DNA of 64,000 nt from Dryas octopetala (GCA_963921425.1 OY992833.1:29746698-29810697), one strand, 5' to 3'. Counted from the first letter of the stretch, positions 23,220 to 37,438 are shown. The notes: a model not told the origin generated them from the letters alone. Translations and numbers: made by a program.

Positions 23220-23955
23220 TCAGAGTTCATACCCATATGGTGAACGGGTGTTTAAGGACCACTACCTTGAGATTTCCACATGGCTGCCCAAAGAAGCCTC
23301 ATTGTAGGGGTTTGGAGAGAGCACACAACCACATGGGATAAAATCTACCCAAATCCTCCATATACTCTGTACACCACTGATGTGTCAGCTATTAATCTTT
23401 ACCTCCTATCTACCCACGTTATTGATTGTTAAGGCATATATTCACCTATTATTTGTTGTGTTTTAAGTTTTAATTCAAGTTACTATATAGATTGACCTTT
23501 TAGGAAATGGTATCATTTTTTAATTGTATACTTAACATTGGCACACGGTGGTGTTGGGATTTGGTCACAGGGCACTGCCATAATGCCTTGTGAGAGTGAC
23601 CATCCTTGGTTGTAGTTGTAGGGACTTTAATGTCAGGTTGGTGGGATAAAAATTGGAACTTATACAAGTACATAGTGCCTGCCTTTTACCAGTTTTAGGT
23701 CACAGGGCATCTAATGATATCGCTTCCATTGTCTCATATCTATGCTCAATGTGGTTTAGAGGCTTGTTGGCCTTCAACAACGCCACCGAGATCTGATCCT
23801 TAAACCCATTTTTTGGATATAATATGGGTATATCGCATCTTCAACGGATCGGAATCCGAACTCCAAAAAAAGCTGATCTTCAAACTCAATTCCCAGTTTT
23901 TGGTATTAATGATCCCTAGACCCAAAAGGATGCTTAGCCTACATTTGCTGAAAAA

Positions 23956-24325
23956 GAGTTAATTACACTTACACCCCCTGAGGTTTATCGGTTTTTCACA
24001 TACACCCCCTAGGGTTTCAATAATTACACATACACCCCCTGAGCTTTTAAAACTGTTACATATAACCCCCTATAGTGAGACGAAAATGATGAGAAATTAT
24101 GCAAAAAAGCATGCTAAAGGATTAAATAGCCTAATAAGATTATTCAAGGTATAAGATCCAACCTGAATACAAATATTTTCTTATTTATTTATTTATTTAT
24201 TTTTCTTGTAAGGGGTTATATGCAACAGTTTTAAAACCTCAGGGGGTGTATGTGTAATTATTGAAACCCCAGGGGGTGTATGTGAAAAGCCGATAAACCT
24301 TAGGGGGTGTAAGTGTAATTAACTC
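23956..24325. mobile_element. Mutator-like foldback MITE, family 2 (370 bp)
   Basis: The two arms are near-perfect inverted repeats of about 115 bases, each with three ACACCCCCT-type words. The left arm starts GAGTTAATTACACTTACACC. An exact 9-bp duplication, GCTGAAAAA, flanks it at 23947-23955 and 24326-24334. It sits in what was intron 2 of the alpha-xylosidase pseudogene. No coding content. Confidence 0.92.
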
Positions 24326-25063
24326 GCTGAAAAAAGAGAGGAGAGAGTATGGGGAAGTGTACCCCTGCTACCAACCATCACCAATTGTACTTGTTTTTTT
24401 CTTTAAATGAATGGCCCAGATCGAAGGCCCCTTGAAAGATCAAGGGCTGTGATTGCTCTTCATGGTTTTTTCTATTTAAATGTTATTAAAAATATGAAAA
24501 AAAAAAAGCCAAAAAAATCAGAAAAAATCAGAACTCTGTTTCAGTTGGGAATTGGTATTTCCTTTCAGTGGATCTTGCATTGACACATCAGGCTGCTGCG
24601 GACCTTTGTTTGCATGGATCTTGATAATTTCTATATCTCAAATGCCTAACATATTGAAAAAAGTTCAATTGAGAATGTAGAATTAACCATTTTGATTTCT
24701 CTCTCAGTTTTATCTTGACAGGATTTTATCAATGCAGATGGGGTTACCATAACTTATCAGTGGTTGAAGACGTTGTTGAGAACTACCATAGGGCTCAAAT
24801 CCCGCTAGATGTCATTTGGAATGACGATGATCACATAGACGGAAAAAAAGACTTGAGCCTCAACCCCAAGAACTACCCTCGGCCAAAGCTTTTGGCATTT
24901 CTAGACAAAATACATAGTATAGGCATGAAGTACGTTGTCATTATCGATCCAGGAATTGCTGTCAATACAAGCCATGGTGTATATCAAAGAGCTATTGCTA
25001 ATGATGTTTTTATCAAGTATGAGGGTGAACCATACTTGGCCCAAGTTTCACCAGGGGCTGTAA

Positions 25064-25306
<243 letters not shown>

Positions 25307-25820
25307 TAGCTGAGTCTGCTCGAAATGCACTAGGCATGAGGTACAAGCTCCTCCCTTATCTGTACACACTGGACTATATATGAAACTCATACCAATGGAG
25401 CCCCAATTGCCAGACAACTTTTCTTCTCATTCCCAACATACACTGAATGCTATGGGTTGAGTCCCCAATTCTTGCTAGGCAGTAGTCTCCGTTTCTCGAG
25501 CAGGGGGGGGGGGGGGGGGGGGGGAAACAGAGGTTAAAACCTGGTACAGTTTGTTTAATATGACACAGGCCATTCAATCAAAACAGGGGAACTATGTCAC
25601 AGTTGATGCGCCTTTGCATGTAGTGACTGTGCGTTTGTATCAGAATACCATTCTACCAATGCAGCAGGGTGGAATGACATCTAAAGCAGCTGAATGACCC
25701 TTTTTATGCTTTTAGAAAGTGGAGAGAAGACCAAGAGTGTACTGGTAGAGGCTAAAGGTTTGTCACTTGCTGTGGGGAAAAGCTTTGCTATGTCCTTGAT
25801 TATGGGGATCAAAGTTTAAT

Positions 25821-28800
25821 AGCCAGAGGGGCTTGTGCCTATGCCTGCAAATTCAAATTAGTATAAACCATTTTCAAGACTTTAATTAATTACAGTCCAA
25901 CGTTCCAATTAGTTCCCTCTCTCTAGTCTCTCTAAGTGGGAGGCTCCATGTCTTTTGAAATATGAATCTATTGAATTAACTCACTTACACCATTTCAAGT
26001 TATCAATTTGTTTATTCAATTTTTTCAAGGTATACGACTTCGGATTGGAACACTGACAGGTGAATTTAATAAAATTGTAAGGTCTTTTCTTGAATTTAGA
26101 TTAAAGCTTTGTAGGGGTCCAGTAACTAGAGTTTTCGTGCTCATGTTCGCATGCAATTTACTGGTTACTTTCAGTCATCTTCGTGGCGAATAGAAGGTGC
26201 TGTAAATTGCAATGTAGGTCTTGGACCATTCACCATAGTGGTCACTGGTCAGGTACGTGTAGCTCTTGTAACTCTTGTTTATGCAATTCATTTCAAGTAC
26301 TGGTGCTTTTTGCTTGTGTCCATCAGCATCAATCATCTTGGAAAATCTATTGATGGTGGTGATAAGATCGATCAAATGATTTTATGATGTTGGTTATTGG
26401 CATGTGTCCACATTTGAGACAACCCCATCTGCCTCAACGTGGATCTTCCTAGATATATTGGCCCCAATATGTATTGCACGTATGGTCCATAACTGATTCC
26501 CCATTCCCCAAGCAACCACACCAGAAAGCCCCAGTGAGGTACCTCTCATGACTCATGGTATGAACCAAGGGGGTACAAGCAAAATGGTCAGTCTGTTGCT
26601 TTTTTTTTTTACATTATATGTTATTTTCTTTTATATTACACATAATAATAACTAGATTAACTGAAATACTAATGTGATTGAATTAAAATTTATCATAGTA
26701 AATAAAAATATCAAATAATAATCATTGCAAAAGAAAAATCCTAAATATAGCTTGTTAAAGGCAGTCTCAGACATCAACAATACCAAGGCTTTAATTCAGC
26801 TTGCTTCCTATCCAATATATATTATTATATTATATCATATGTTCTGTTAATACATTGATTCTGCAGAGAACAAATATTGTATTAAGGTCGTGCTTAATTA
26901 AGCGTGCTGATCTTATAAACAAATAAGCAACACAGGCATTTGCCACGACATATTGCACGATGGACCATGTATATATGCCTGGACAATCCAAAGCTGATTT
27001 TTGTCTTCACGTGCCCACCATGGACCATAATTATATCAGATTTTACTTGATTCGATCCTCCTGCTACCATCTAAATATTCTGCCTTTTTCAGACAACAGT
27101 GACAATTTCTAAGGACAAGATTTGGCATCCAAGGTTTTTTCTTTGTTAGAGGAAGTGTTGTTTATATGCTTGGCTCATATAATAAGATAGCCAATGAATT
27201 CCAATTAAGTTCATTAATCATGTATCTAATCTTATCCAATCGAATCCAACTCTTATTTTATGACTCAGTACAGCATTGGATTTTATGCCTCTTCGAGGGA
27301 AATACAGGAATAATTTTTGGTCAATACTTGTTGACTGCTTTTGGGGATCTTTATGCAAATGCCATGTCGTTTCTCGCAAGGCAACCATAAGTCAATAACA
27401 AATTGTGCAACGCTCCACTTACACACTCATTTGTTTTGACTAATTAATTTAAGGTATATCACCATTTTAGTACGTATCACAGCACTCCTCAATATGCTAA
27501 CATCTTACAAGAATTAAATTCCGCAATTTCGGTTCAATTGAAAACCATTTTCTATGCGAAGGAAATTACTATTTAGTTGCATTATAGGCCATTAATTAAG
27601 TGAAACAGCTTTGTTGATCTTTCAAAACGCTGAAGAGTCAAGAAAGGTTCTCATGAAACAAATTTTTTTTAAAAAAAAATCAGATGAAATCGATCAAAAT
27701 TTACCAGTTAATATATTTGGCTTTCCCAGTTCATTAGCAAAGAAAGTAGCATACAAAGTTCTATAGGCCAGTGGGTTATGTGTTCTATTATCTATACAAT
27801 TCAGGAAAGTGTCCAAATAACAAACACTATTTGATCACTAACCAAACTAATAATTCTTAGCTTTAGCTGATTTGTAGAAAGTAGAGACAAATCTGTAACA
27901 TCCATATGGACCATATGCTATAATCCAAGTTCCTGCAGCGAGTGATCTTTCTCTGCTTAATTTATACATATGTTGATGACTTTCTCAATCTCATGCCTTG
28001 TTTAGATTGTGCAATGTTGCATACACTGCCTGCAAATCAAAATATTTACAGCAAAAATGACCACTTCGAGGAAAACCAAATAGTAGCCATCCCCAATACC
28101 ATCGCTTTGTTTTACTTTTCTTGTCGGTGGAAATCGATTAGGCCCAATGTTGAACTATATGTGCATCACGAATGAGAGAGTACGCTAAAAATATATCACA
28201 CGTTGAAAATGTTAAGTCTTACATTATAATATATAATATTTTAGAACCATCTTAAAAAAATGCAAAAGATAATTTGTGCATAATTTCTAACAGTAGGCAT
28301 TCTTCATTTAATTTCAGTTTTATTTAATTCATGCTTGATTAAATAAAAAAAGGCATTCCTCAAAGTTAGTAATAGTATGTTTATTTTTCCTAAAATCACT
28401 TATTTAAAATCAAGCGTGAAAAGATTGAATAACAAGTGGAGGCAGGATTTGGGATGGAAACCCCGCGAATCACGGTTTCGTCTTCGTCACTTTGCTTCCA
28501 CTTCCGCATTAATATCCACACCTTTTTTTTTTGGGCCAAGAATATCCACACCTTTGATTCTATTATTCTACGCAATGACACTCACTACTCCACCTGTCTT
28601 TCACAAATGGTTGGCTCCATCAAAAAAAAAAAAAAAAACTAAATAGGATAAGAACTGGAAGTCTAAAAATAACAACCCACTCTTATAATGCATGGTAAGC
28701 ACAGCAGATAAGATATATCAGGTATTCTGATGGTGTGATTAAATGGTTGCCTTTCTTTTTTCTTTCATGTTCTTCCAAAGAAGTAATAAGGATAAGAGCT

Positions 28801-28850
28801 AAACATGCCACTTGATCCACACTTTTATGCATGTTGGTACCACAAGAGAT
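25821..28850. other. Intergenic DNA between pseudogene and intact alpha-xylosidase gene
   Basis: No gene was recognised. A stretch at about 26150-26255 reads WRIEGAVNCNVGLGPFTIVV and ends in CAG followed by GTACGT, like a lone exon with a splice donor. I could not link it to a family or to other exons. The rest is AT-rich with several poly-A and poly-T runs. Confidence 0.4.
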
Positions 28851-29070
28851 ATACAATTATACATGAGTCTGCCAAGCCTACCGGGATTAAAGTGAGTAAC
28901 TGAAGAGGGGTCCACAGAAGCTGTGGTCCCCAATGGCCCACCCACCATCATCAATCACATGCATCCAATGACTCACACACACTCTCTGTCTGACTGCCTC
29001 TCACTCACTCTTTACTCTTGAGTACTGAGTACTGAGTATTGAGCCTTGGCCCTCTTTGGCCCCTTTTCTG

Positions 29071-29077
29071 TATAAAA
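29071..29077 (+). promoter_or_regulatory. TATA box of the alpha-xylosidase gene
   Basis: TATAAAA in the context CTGTATAAAACTCC, about 100 bp upstream of the start codon at 29172. The leader that follows is rich in CTCTCA and TCTC words. The equivalent region of the pseudogene (20640-20790) is recognisable but altered. Confidence 0.65.
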
Positions 29078-29171
29078 CTCCAACAAGTCACAACAGTCTC
29101 TCAGAGCCTCACTCTCTCATTCTCACTGTCTCACATTCTAAGCCTTCAGTGGTAGCTGGGAATTAAGCAAA

Positions 29172-32100
29172 ATGTACTCTACCACCCCTCCTTTACCTTC
29201 TTCCCTATGTCTTTCTTCTCTTCTCCTAGTCCTGGTCCTGTGCATCTCAGCTGGGGTAAGCTCGGCTTTCACCAACCCTCCCATTATAGGCAAAGGCTAC
29301 CGTTTGATCTCCATTGAAGAGACCCCAGATGGTGGGATTCTGGGTCATCTCCAACTCAACCAGAAGACCAAAATCTACGGTCCTGATATCCCCCTCTTGC
29401 AGCTCTTTGTCAAGTAAGTGTATTCGGTATACACACACTACACTCTGAATCTTTTCATGTGGTGTTAGTCCAAAATGCACCTCACTCATTACAGTCGTTT
29501 GATTTGTGTGATTTGACAGGCATGAGACGCAGGACCGTTTGAGGGTCCACATAACTGATGCTGAGAAGCAGAGGTGGGAGGTTCCGTACGATCTCTTACC
29601 CAGAGAACATCCTCCAGCACTGAAACAAACCATTGGGAGGTCAAGAAAGAATCCCATAACAGCTTCAGAGTACTCTGGCTCTGAGCTTATCTTCAGCTAC
29701 ACCACAGACCCGTTTGGGTTTGCTGTGAAGAGAAAGTCAGATGGGCAGGTGCTTTTCAATTCAACCTCTGATTCTTCAGACCCATATGGTGAACTGGTGT
29801 TTAAGGACCAGTACCTTGAGATTTCCACCAAGTTGCCCAAAGATGCCTCATTGTATGGTTTGGGGGAGAACTCACAGCCACATGGGGTCAAACTCTACCC
29901 AAATGATCCATATACTCTGTACACCACTGATGTATCAGCTATTAATCTTAATACTGATTTATATGGTTCACACCCAGTTTACATGGATCTTAGGAATGTG
30001 GGTGGTCAGGCTTATGCACACTCGGTTTTGTTGCTCAACAGCAATGGCATGGATGTGTTTTACAGAGGGACTTCTTTGACATACAAAGTTATTGGGGGTG
30101 TCTTTGATTTTTACTTCTTTGCTGGGCCTACTCCACTGGGTGTTGTTGACCAGTACACTTCATTCATTGGAAGACCAGCTCCAATGCCTTACTGGTCTCT
30201 TGGTATGTTCGACTTTTTCCCTTCTATGCACTTTGTTTTACTTCGCCATTGTTTGTTCTGCTTTACTTTTAGGAAATGGTATACTTAGCTTATAATATAT
30301 GCTGATTATCACAAACTATGTTGTGGCTTGTGGGTGACCATAATACTTGATACATCAGCAACCTCACAATTAGGAATGAGTGAGATGTTTATAGAACCAA
30401 ACTATGGCCATCTGAGTGGTATAGTATGTGGCAATTGCTGAATGATAGTCATGTTTTAGGATAGACACGTTTTGTTTTAGTTTTTAATTTAGGTTGGTGG
30501 GTTGGTTGGGTTCCTTGTTTGTGTTTAATCTTTTCGTGCATTTCTTTACACAAAGATCTCTGCAGAAACAATATTTAGGTCTGCACATTACTTTTCTTTG
30601 TGTAGTGATTACAAAGGTCCACATTAAAGATATGATCCGACGTAAAGTTGGAAGCTTTAATTATCTCACTCACCGTTTCAACCATCTTTAAAGCTTTGAC
30701 ATTTTTTCACATCTGTACGACTGTACCAAGTAAATTGTGGACCCTAGAGCGCTATCTTTGCTTAATTCTTGCAAAATATGATGTCCTAGTTTTGCTCACC
30801 AAGGCATGTAGTGATAATGCTTCCTTTCCCTTATATCTAAATTGTGGGTTAGAGGCTCATTGATCTGGTCGACAGTTTGGGGGCATTTTTGTAAGAGATA
30901 TCTTATAAGTGAATTACTTGTTTATATTAGGCAATAAATTCGTGTTTAGTAAGTTGGCATTGGCACATGTTTGTGCTGCGGTGTGCTGACTAGTCACAGT
31001 GCTGGCCATTCAGAAATGATGGTTTGACCCTCACTACCATGCCTTGCTGGAGTGACCATCCTTCCTTGTAGGGCCTTAAATGCTGCCCCTTTACATTATA
31101 GCTATTGTCAGGTTAGTAGGACCATGGGAGGAAAATTGGGTTTATGCAATCACAGCGGTGCCATTTGCCTATGTTAGGTCACATGGCATCTAATAGTAAT
31201 GTTTCCATTGATTGCCTCATGTATTAGTGGCTTGTTACTCTGTTCTACTGTTTGGAGTTTATTGAGTCCTAGAATTGAGACAATTTCAAGTTAATGTCAT
31301 GTTTAAGCTGTAGGGTTTTAAGATGTCAAACCAAATTTCTAATTCATTTTCTAAAAATGTTAAGATTATGGTGGTAAATATTAGATATGTCAGGTATAAT
31401 TCTTATACCGGACAGAATTAAGAACATCAGAGATAATCACTATGCCCATTTCCCTTAATATTTAATAACATCATTTTTCTGAAATAGCTCTCACTTTTAT
31501 CTTTATAGGTTTCCACCAATGCAGATGGGGTTACCACAACTTATCAGTGGTTGAAGATGTTGTTGAGAACTACAAAAAGGCTCAAATCCCGCTAGATGTG
31601 ATTTGGAACGATGATGATCACATGGACGGACACAAGGATTTCACCCTCAACCCCAAGAACTATCCTCGACCAAAGCTTTTGGCATTCCTGGACAAAATTC
31701 ATAGCATAGGCATGAAGTACATTGTCATTATCGATCCTGGAATTGCTGTTAATAACAGTTACGGTGTATACCAAAGGGGAATTGCTAATGATGTTTTCAT
31801 CAAGTATGACAATGAACCTTACCTGGCCCAAGTTTGGCCAGGGGCTGTAAACTTCCCTGACTTCCTCAACCCCAAAACTTCTTCATGGTGGGGTGATGAG
31901 ATCCGCCGCTTTCATGAACTTGTTCCTGTTGATGGCTTATGGATTGATATGAATGAGGCTTCGAATTTCTGTTCTGGGAAATGCAAAATTCCGAAGGGAC
32001 AATGTCCAACTGGCACCGGACCTGGTTGGGTCTGTTGCTTGGATTGTAAGAACATTACAAAGACGAGATGGGATGATCCACCTTACAAGATAAATGCTTC

Positions 32101-33385
32101 AGGATTGCAGGTTCCCATAGGGTTCAAAACCATAGCCACTAGTGCGTCTCATTACAATGGCGTTTTGGAGTACGATGCTCACAGTCTCTATGGTTTTTCC
32201 CAATCCATTGCAACTCACAAGGCTCTTCAAGGGCTTGAGGGCAAGCGACCCTTTATATTATCCCGCTCTACTTTTGTTGGTTCAGGCAGTTATGTTGCGC
32301 ATTGGACAGGTGATAATAAGGGCACTTGGGAGGATTTGAAAATCTCAATCTCTACCATGCTCAATTTTGGAATATTTGGGGTGCCAATGGTTGGTTCAGA
32401 TATCTGTGGGTTCTATCCAGCACCAACTGAAGAGCTTTGCAACCGCTGGATTGAAGTTGGTGCTTTCTATCCCTTTTCAAGGGATCATGCAAACTTCTAT
32501 TCCCCAAGACAAGAGCTTTATCAATGGGAGTCGGTAGCTGAGTCTGCTCGAAATGCTCTAGGTATGAGGTACAAGCTCCTTCCTTACCTATACACATTGA
32601 ACTATGAAGCTCATATCAGTGGAGCTCCAATTGCCAGGCCACTTTTCTTCTCATTCCCAACATACACTGAATGCTATGGGTTGAGTACTCAGTTCTTGCT
32701 GGGGAGTGGTCTTATGGTATCTCCAGTTCTTGAGGAGGGAAAATCAACGGTTAAAGCATTGTTTCCCCCTGGAAGCTGGTACAGTTTATTTGATAAGACA
32801 CAGGTCATCGATTCCAAAAAGGGGCTGTATGTTACACTTGATGCACCTTTGCATGTAGTCAATGTGCATTTGTATCAGAATACAATTCTACCAATGCAGC
32901 AGGGTGGATTGATATCTAAAGTAGCTAGAACTACCCCTTTTAACCTCGTAGTGACCTTCCCGGCAGGGGCAAGCGATGCCAAAGCCAAGGGGAACCTGTT
33001 CCTTGATGACGACGAGCTTCCAGAAATGAAACTCGGAAGTGGTTACTCCACATATGTTGAGTTCTATGCAACTGTAAGTCAAGGAAATGTTAAAGTGTGG
33101 TCAGAAGTTCAGGAGGGCAAGTTTGCTCTAGACAAAGGTTGGGTTGTTGAGAAGGTTAGTGTTTTGGGATTGGATGGAAGTGGAGAAGCATCTGCTGTTG
33201 TGGTTGATGGAAACCCAGTGACGGGTGGTTCGAACATAGAGTTGAGTGCATCGGAGCAGACATACCTACAGGAGGTGGTGGAAGATGGAGAGAAGACCAA
33301 GAGTGTAATGGTGCAGATTAATGGTTTGTCACTTCCTGTGGGGAAAAACTTTGCACTGTCTTGGAAAATGGGGATCAAAGCTTGA
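29172..33385 (+). CDS. XYL1: Alpha-xylosidase, glycoside hydrolase family 31 (XYL1-like)
   Basis: Three exons, 29172-29413, 29520-30202 and 31509-33385, with GT-AG junctions that keep the frame, give 933 residues (Arabidopsis XYL1, from memory, about 915). The N-terminus is a signal peptide: a leucine-rich stretch ending near GVSSA, about residue 32. The GH31 core contains WIDMNEAS (nucleophile Asp near 455) and HWTGDN (acid/base Asp near 577). A beta-rich C-terminal part follows. XYL1-type enzymes act in the cell wall and remove unsubstituted alpha-xylosyl residues from xyloglucan oligosaccharides. A plain alpha-glucosidase is the alternative, but the length, [13 protein letters not shown] start and overall wording fit XYL1. 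A dead copy lies 4-8 kb upstream. Confidence 0.93.
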
Positions 33386-33670
33386 GTTCAGCTAGAGGAT
33401 CTGTGAGTCCGTTTTGAATGAACTAGTTTAATTAGGTCCTTCAGTTTAATTTTTCTGCAGTTGGTTGTGAGACTGTTGATGCCCTTTGTGTTTATTGTCC
33501 TGGTTTTTTTATGGTGAGGAGATGAGCCAAGGATATGCTCATCCTTTTCCATGTAAACAAGCCAAGAAAGTGAGGTTTAGATCTTTATTATTTGCTTAGA
33601 GGCTCTCCCATTGTTGTTGTAGCTTGTATGCAATAAGGCAAATTTCAAGTCTTTTAAAATGATAGTTTTA
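33386..33670 (+). other. Probable 3' UTR of the alpha-xylosidase gene
   Basis: Transcribed trailer is expected here. A plausible poly(A) region lies around 33620-33660 (TTGTATGCAATAAGG). The exact cleavage site cannot be seen. Confidence 0.4.
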
Positions 33671-34639
33671 AAGGAAAGGGAAGCATATGTTACCTTTTCC
33701 TCTTGGTTAGTATTGCCGTATTGGCATGTTGGTTGATTCCTTGATTAATTCCTTTTCATTCTTTTGTGGGTTTTGGGGCTGGCTGGTAGGGAATTAAGTT
33801 TTAAGGATAGGTTGTTGGGTCGCCATTTTTAACCATGTTTCTAACAAGTATCTGAATCTTCCGTGCTCAGCAAACATGTCGTATTCAGTCTGCTATTCAT
33901 CTCCATCAGCTCTCTCCTTCGTCTTTGAATGAGAAAGCCTGCTGGACTGCTCTCAAAAGTTAGTCATTGGACTCAAACAATGATCAAAAGATTTGGTTCC
34001 AGGAAGGGACGTCAAGGCTTGCTTGGCTTGCAATTAAATTTGGGCATCCTTATTTGATGAGCTCCATGTAAAACTTCAACCTCTTTTTTTTTTTTTTAAA
34101 GATTCTGCTTACATAAGAACCTTTAGTTTGAACAAAATTGAATTGGTATTGAATTTATGCAAACCTCCCTCATATTTTGTCAAAATGGTCGTCCAACAAG
34201 TCTTTTTCAAATAAGTTTCTTGAAGTATCATGTCACCAATCACCATAGATTTGAGTTTTTGAAAAGGTCAAGTTGAAGTCGATTACTGTAGCATATATCA
34301 ACATCATTAGACAAGTCTTCAATGCGCCAAATTTACTCTGCTTCCCCCCCCCCCCCCCCCCCCCCCCCAAAAACTCCATTCCATTATCAATGAATGTCTC
34401 AAGCTAAAAGGTAAAAGAGGGGTACACCGTACACTAGAATATATATATATATATATAGCCTTGAAAGAAGAGCTAGAGTGATGTATAATTTTAGCCTGTC
34501 CTTGGGACCCTGTCTTGTTTGTCATGGCAAATTGGCAACCCAATGGTCCGTACACTTAACCAGTAACAGCAACCCATAAATAAATAACTTTACACTTCTA
34601 GCCCACTTTACACTTCTATCCCAATTATTTATCTACATC
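33671..34639. repeat. Intergenic DNA with a long C homopolymer and a TA microsatellite
   Basis: A run of 25 C residues at 34344-34368 and a TA dinucleotide run at about 34438-34458. No protein-like frame was recognised. The length of the homopolymer may not be exact in any assembly. Confidence 0.5.
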
Positions 34640-35290
34640 TAGTTATAGAGAGTAACCAAAACCCTAGCGTAAAATGCAAGTACTTGCTGTAATTGCTCTT
34701 TATTAAGGGATAGTGAGGCAATCGAAAACGTGAAAAGGATACAACAAACTCTTAAAATTTTGGAATCCACAAAAAATAAGAACACACACTTGAGAGAAAC
34801 TCTCAATTTTTTGAATATTATAAAGCTGAAAGATATTTGATAATGAAAATTACAATCCCTTGGCAAAAAACTAGAAAGTTATGAAAAAAGAAATAAATTG
34901 ACAAAAATGCTAAAATAAAGAAAAATACCAATTTGAAGGCCTAAATAATGGAATTTGGCACTTTTGGTCGACTCGACTATTCCAATTAGCCTATCAAATT
35001 TCACGCAATTCCGAGTCCAGAGAAAATGATTTCTAACTAGTCAATTTTCCACTATTCATGTTCTATGTCAGTCCCCTCCACTTTGAAAGAACTCACCCTC
35101 GAATTTTCGTCAGGATAGATAGAAACATCATGCGAAAAGTAGTCATACAGATCAGCAACATTGAAAGCCTTCGACATACCCATATGTGCAAGAAGGTCCA
35201 CCACATAAGCATTATCATTGATTATCTTGAGAATTTTGAAAGAGCCATACTTCTTGGGTTTGAGCTTGTTGTACATATATGTGTTTATAA
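34640..35290 (-). mobile_element. Ty3/gypsy polyprotein C-terminus with possible LTR remnant
   Basis: On the minus strand, 35276-35052 reads [20 protein letters not shown], then AYVVDL and [10 protein letters not shown] with YPDENSR. This is the end of the integrase region of plant Ty3/gypsy polyproteins. Beyond it (35050 down to about 34640) the AT-rich sequence has the character of a 3' LTR, with an AATAAAGAGC word, but no matching partner LTR was found. It is a non-functional fragment, in the opposite orientation to the gag piece at 11580-12420. Confidence 0.7.
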
Positions 35291-35324
35291 ATTTCAGTTC
35301 ATGTCTTTATTTTTTGCCTTAGTG

Positions 35325-36025
35325 ACACATGACTTACGAAGTCGCTAAGTACAATATTCATTGCATCAAAGTTATAAATATTTAAAAATACATCGAGTTA
35401 CAAACTGAAATTCTCAATGAACGATTTGAGATGCCTAAAAGAATTGCTTGAAATACCCTAAGGCAAGACTTAAGAAACTCTATGATATGACTTGAGAGGT
35501 GTCACGACATGACTTGCGATGTCACTTAATTCAATATTCAATGCATCAAAATTATAAACACTTAAAATATCTCGAGTTACGAACTGAAATTTTCAAGAAA
35601 CGACTTGATGTACCCTAATGAACAACTTGAAATACACTAAGGTATGACTTGAGAAACTCTAAGATATGATTTGAGAAGTGTTGCAATGTCGCAAGGGCAA
35701 AAAATAAAAGCATGAACTGAAATTTATAAACATATATAGTTCAATATTTAATTTTAATTTATTGAAATTAAGTGTTCTAGTCACATACCTAACACAAAGG
35801 TGAAAGTCTTAAAGAATTTTGAAGCCCCATTTTGAGTATAGAGTGAGCGGTAAAAACTGCTACAATACTGGAGATAGAATTGTTATGATAAAATGCATTG
35901 AGCTACGAATTAAAAATTTTAAAAAATGATTTGAAAAATTTTAGGGTATGACTTGCGAAGTATAACGACATGACTTATGATGTCTAGGTACAATGTTTAT
36001 TGCATCAAATTTATATATACCTAAA
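35325..36025. repeat. Diverged tandem repeats, unit about 185 bp
   Basis: Two clear units (about 35328-35513 and 35514-35695) and a partial third (about 35925-36025) share acatgactt, gatgtc or gaagtc, caatattcattgcatcaaa, tcgagttac, aactgaaatt and the word gacttgagaaactctaaga. They lie directly beside the Ty3/gypsy fragment and may derive from it. Non-coding. Confidence 0.6.
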
Positions 36026-37438
36026 AGTGTTTTCTTTAATAAATTATAAATTTTTCTTGAAAGAAAAATATATGTTCGTGTATGAAAGTCGCACTATATT
36101 GAAGATTGACAGGAAATGGGTTTTTTGATACTAACAAATTACACACATGTTATTTTTTAAATAAATAATTTAAAAAATATAGAAAATTTACACGTGTCAT
36201 GTTTAGCTTAGACTATTTTAAACAGAATTTTCTCGTTTATTGGACCAAAAATCCATTTTTGATATAGCGATAGGAAAAATGCAAAATAAACGAAAAAATA
36301 TATATAAAAGTAAGTTCATCGATCGCAGTCACTTTCCAGGAAACGCAGACGAGTTGAATTAGGGTGTTGCCTTATCATCATCGACAACCCAAGGATGAAC
36401 AACACTTGTTCCACCACAGTTCACGTGGCAACCTCTCGTTCGAAGAAAGACCGCGAAAAACGGGTGTTTTGGCGGGAAAAAGAGGCGGGAATGTCCCACC
36501 TCAGCAGCTTTGGCGCGAAACGGAGCGGTTCTCCCCTATCCACTCATCGCAATTTGCATAGCCCACTTGGCCTCCCTTCTCTGGATGTATGACATCCACC
36601 TTTGGTCAACTTGCATGCGTCAGTTGACTCATTTGCATGCATGTAAAGGCAGCCATACCATCATGATATGCATGCATGACACTTTTATGCACATGATCGA
36701 TGATTCTTGGCCGTTGATACATGTTGAATATCTGACGGACAAAAGATCGTGAGGTCTTGGACTCTTTAGTCTATGCTAGTTGGTGAGTGACTGTGTATTA
36801 TAATTAGAGCATTACACCTACCTCTACCAAAGTCTATGGTTAATTGCTTGGGATGTGGTATGTGGGCCATTCTATTGGGCAGGCATTGTACGGACCGTCG
36901 GATCTATTTGCTCTTCATCGGTAGTACGATCCAAACATAGTCACGTGCAGGGGGTGCTCTTCGTATGACAATCACACCAGGACCCACATTTTGATCATAA
37001 AAAATCTCACTCTTAATGACAACAATATCAGAATTTTATAAAAATAAAATAAAAAATCAGAAAAGGGTTAGGCTATGATGTGGTCGGCCTCATCCCCTCC
37101 CCACGAGGTTACCTTTGATTGGAGAGTTTTTTATAAATAAAAAGTGCGTGCGCCCATGTAAACACTAAAACACATGTTCACAGCATACTCCCCAATTTAT
37201 AATGTTGACAGGAGAAGATAAAGTATGCCTCTAACTTTTTTAAATATAATTTTAATTTTGTTCTCTTTCAGAATCGCTCAACCAATGAATAAAATCAAAT
37301 GGTTGACATCATTTCCAACTTAAATGCCTTATTATTTGCGGTTTCATACAAAAATAAAAAATAAAACTAAAATACCTTATTGAAATTTGAATCATATTTG
37401 AGGGCTATCATTAAATCTTAATTGAAATTAACCACTAA
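36026..37438. other. Intergenic DNA, no gene recognised
   Basis: A less AT-rich patch at 36360-36770 gives short open frames on the plus strand without recognisable products. It contains several TGCATGCA-type words (36613-36680) that resemble RY motifs. With no gene beside them, I do not assign a function. Confidence 0.35.

Noticed and set aside
26008..26387. Possible exon reading WRIEGAVNCNVGLGPFTIVV with a splice donor after it
   Set aside because: No family recognised, no acceptor-linked partner exon and no continuous gene. It is noted only as a possible fragment.
36600..36690. Cluster of TGCATGCA words resembling RY seed-promoter motifs
   Set aside because: No gene lies close downstream, so a regulatory role cannot be supported.
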